From CAZHOV01 sp964534315 (GTDB lineage Bacteria; Bacteroidota; Bacteroidia; Chitinophagales; Saprospiraceae): a stretch of DNA of 22,623 nucleotides. A program made the translations under genes and the position numbers. Of the stretch, positions 22,401-22,623 are shown one piece after another (position 1 is the first letter of the stretch; each line of letters starts with the position of its first letter). The notes under the pieces were generated by a model, which saw only the letters and a list, made by a program, of their open reading frames with translations, made no database searches and was not told the DNA's origin. The stretch is taken from positions 1 through 22,623 of the forward strand of contig CAZHOV010000093.1 in assembly GCA_964534315.1 (NCBI GenBank). The letters are read 5' to 3'.

Positions 22401-22623
22401 CTAATCAGCTATCACCAGCTTATCACTATAAAAAAGGGCCCCATCCCGGTTACGTATCTGATAAACATATATGCCGGAAGGTATTTCCGCTATTGAAAAT
22501 TGGTGTTCTCTGCTTCCTGCAGGGATGGTCTCTACTTTTAAGGGTCTTCCGAATTGGTCATAGAGTACCCATTCCAGTACTTCGGCAGTGGCCGCTTTTA
22601 GAAATTGTAATTGGAGGGAGGAT
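22401..22623 (-). CDS. 3' end of a T9SS-secreted protein (partial)
   Basis: An open frame on the minus strand enters from beyond the right edge and ends at TAG (22401-22403); 74 codons are visible. The translation contains EVLEWVLYDQFGRPLKV, TIPAGSREHQFSIAEIPSG and IYVYQIRNRDGALFYSDK, and ends LVIAD. This is the type-A sorting domain of type IX secretion: paired beta-strands, the SGIYVYQI motif and a short hydrophobic end. The protein body and its function lie outside the window. Confidence 0.85.
   Translation of the reverse strand, partial: SSLQLQFLKAATAEVLEWVLYDQFGRPLKVETIPAGSREHQFSIAEIPSGIYVYQIRNRDGALFYSDKLVIAD

Overview
The window looks like chromosomal DNA of a Bacteroidota bacterium, probably of the Saprospira/Lewinella type. 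The phylum-level case rests on several features. Two proteins end in type IX secretion (T9SS) sorting domains, one of them cut by the right edge. A TonB-dependent receptor is paired with a DUF4249 lipoprotein. One promoter fits the Bacteroidota -33 TTG / -7 TAnnTTTG pattern, and most genes lack a clear Shine-Dalgarno site. The class-level guess is inference. No rRNA, tRNA, CRISPR array, phage genes or transposase gene were seen.

Layout. 1-2.6 kb: a secreted BNR/Asp-box repeat protein, a divergent OsmC-family protein, and a small RRM RNA-binding protein behind a 366-nt structured leader. 2.6-3.9 kb: a 61-bp almost perfect palindrome, then a DUF5996 gene split by one extra C in a homopolymer. 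4.2-7.2 kb: a small membrane protein, a lipoprotein sulfatase, a repeat-rich spacer and an outer-membrane beta-barrel protein. 7.3-8.7 kb: a TetR regulator and a short-chain dehydrogenase, each preceded by a copy of the same 18-bp palindromic operator. 8.8-14.0 kb: a molybdenum hydroxylase system. A MocA-like cytidylyltransferase faces a minus-strand operon of diheme cytochrome c, [2Fe-2S] subunit, molybdopterin subunit and XdhC. 14.2-15.9 kb: an AraC regulator and a divergent nitroreductase. 16.2-18.4 kb: a second AraC regulator convergent with an exported erythromycin-esterase-like hydrolase. 19.0-22.6 kb: the TonB receptor, the DUF4249 lipoprotein, a strong bidirectional terminator, and the partial 3' end of a second T9SS protein.

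Two regulatory circuits can be read from the DNA. The TetR operator lies just after the tetR promoter and again 12 nt before the dehydrogenase start, which suggests autoregulation plus control of the dehydrogenase. A direct repeat TGACA-N5-TGACA with a 10-bp period, typical of AraC-type sites, lies upstream of both the first araC gene and the cytochrome/molybdenum hydroxylase operon. It is in the same orientation in both places and matches at 16 of 17 bases. This links the regulator to the enzyme system.

The other striking feature is a high density of short palindromes in nearly every larger gap (about 6.2-6.6, 9.4-9.5, 10.7, 16.0-16.2 and 18.5-19.0 kb). The arms differ, but many loops read CTTTCAG, CTTTCGG, CTTCAGG or the complement CTGAAAG/CTGAAG. 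Some units are locally duplicated. They resemble REP-type mobile palindromes, but no mobilising enzyme is encoded here.
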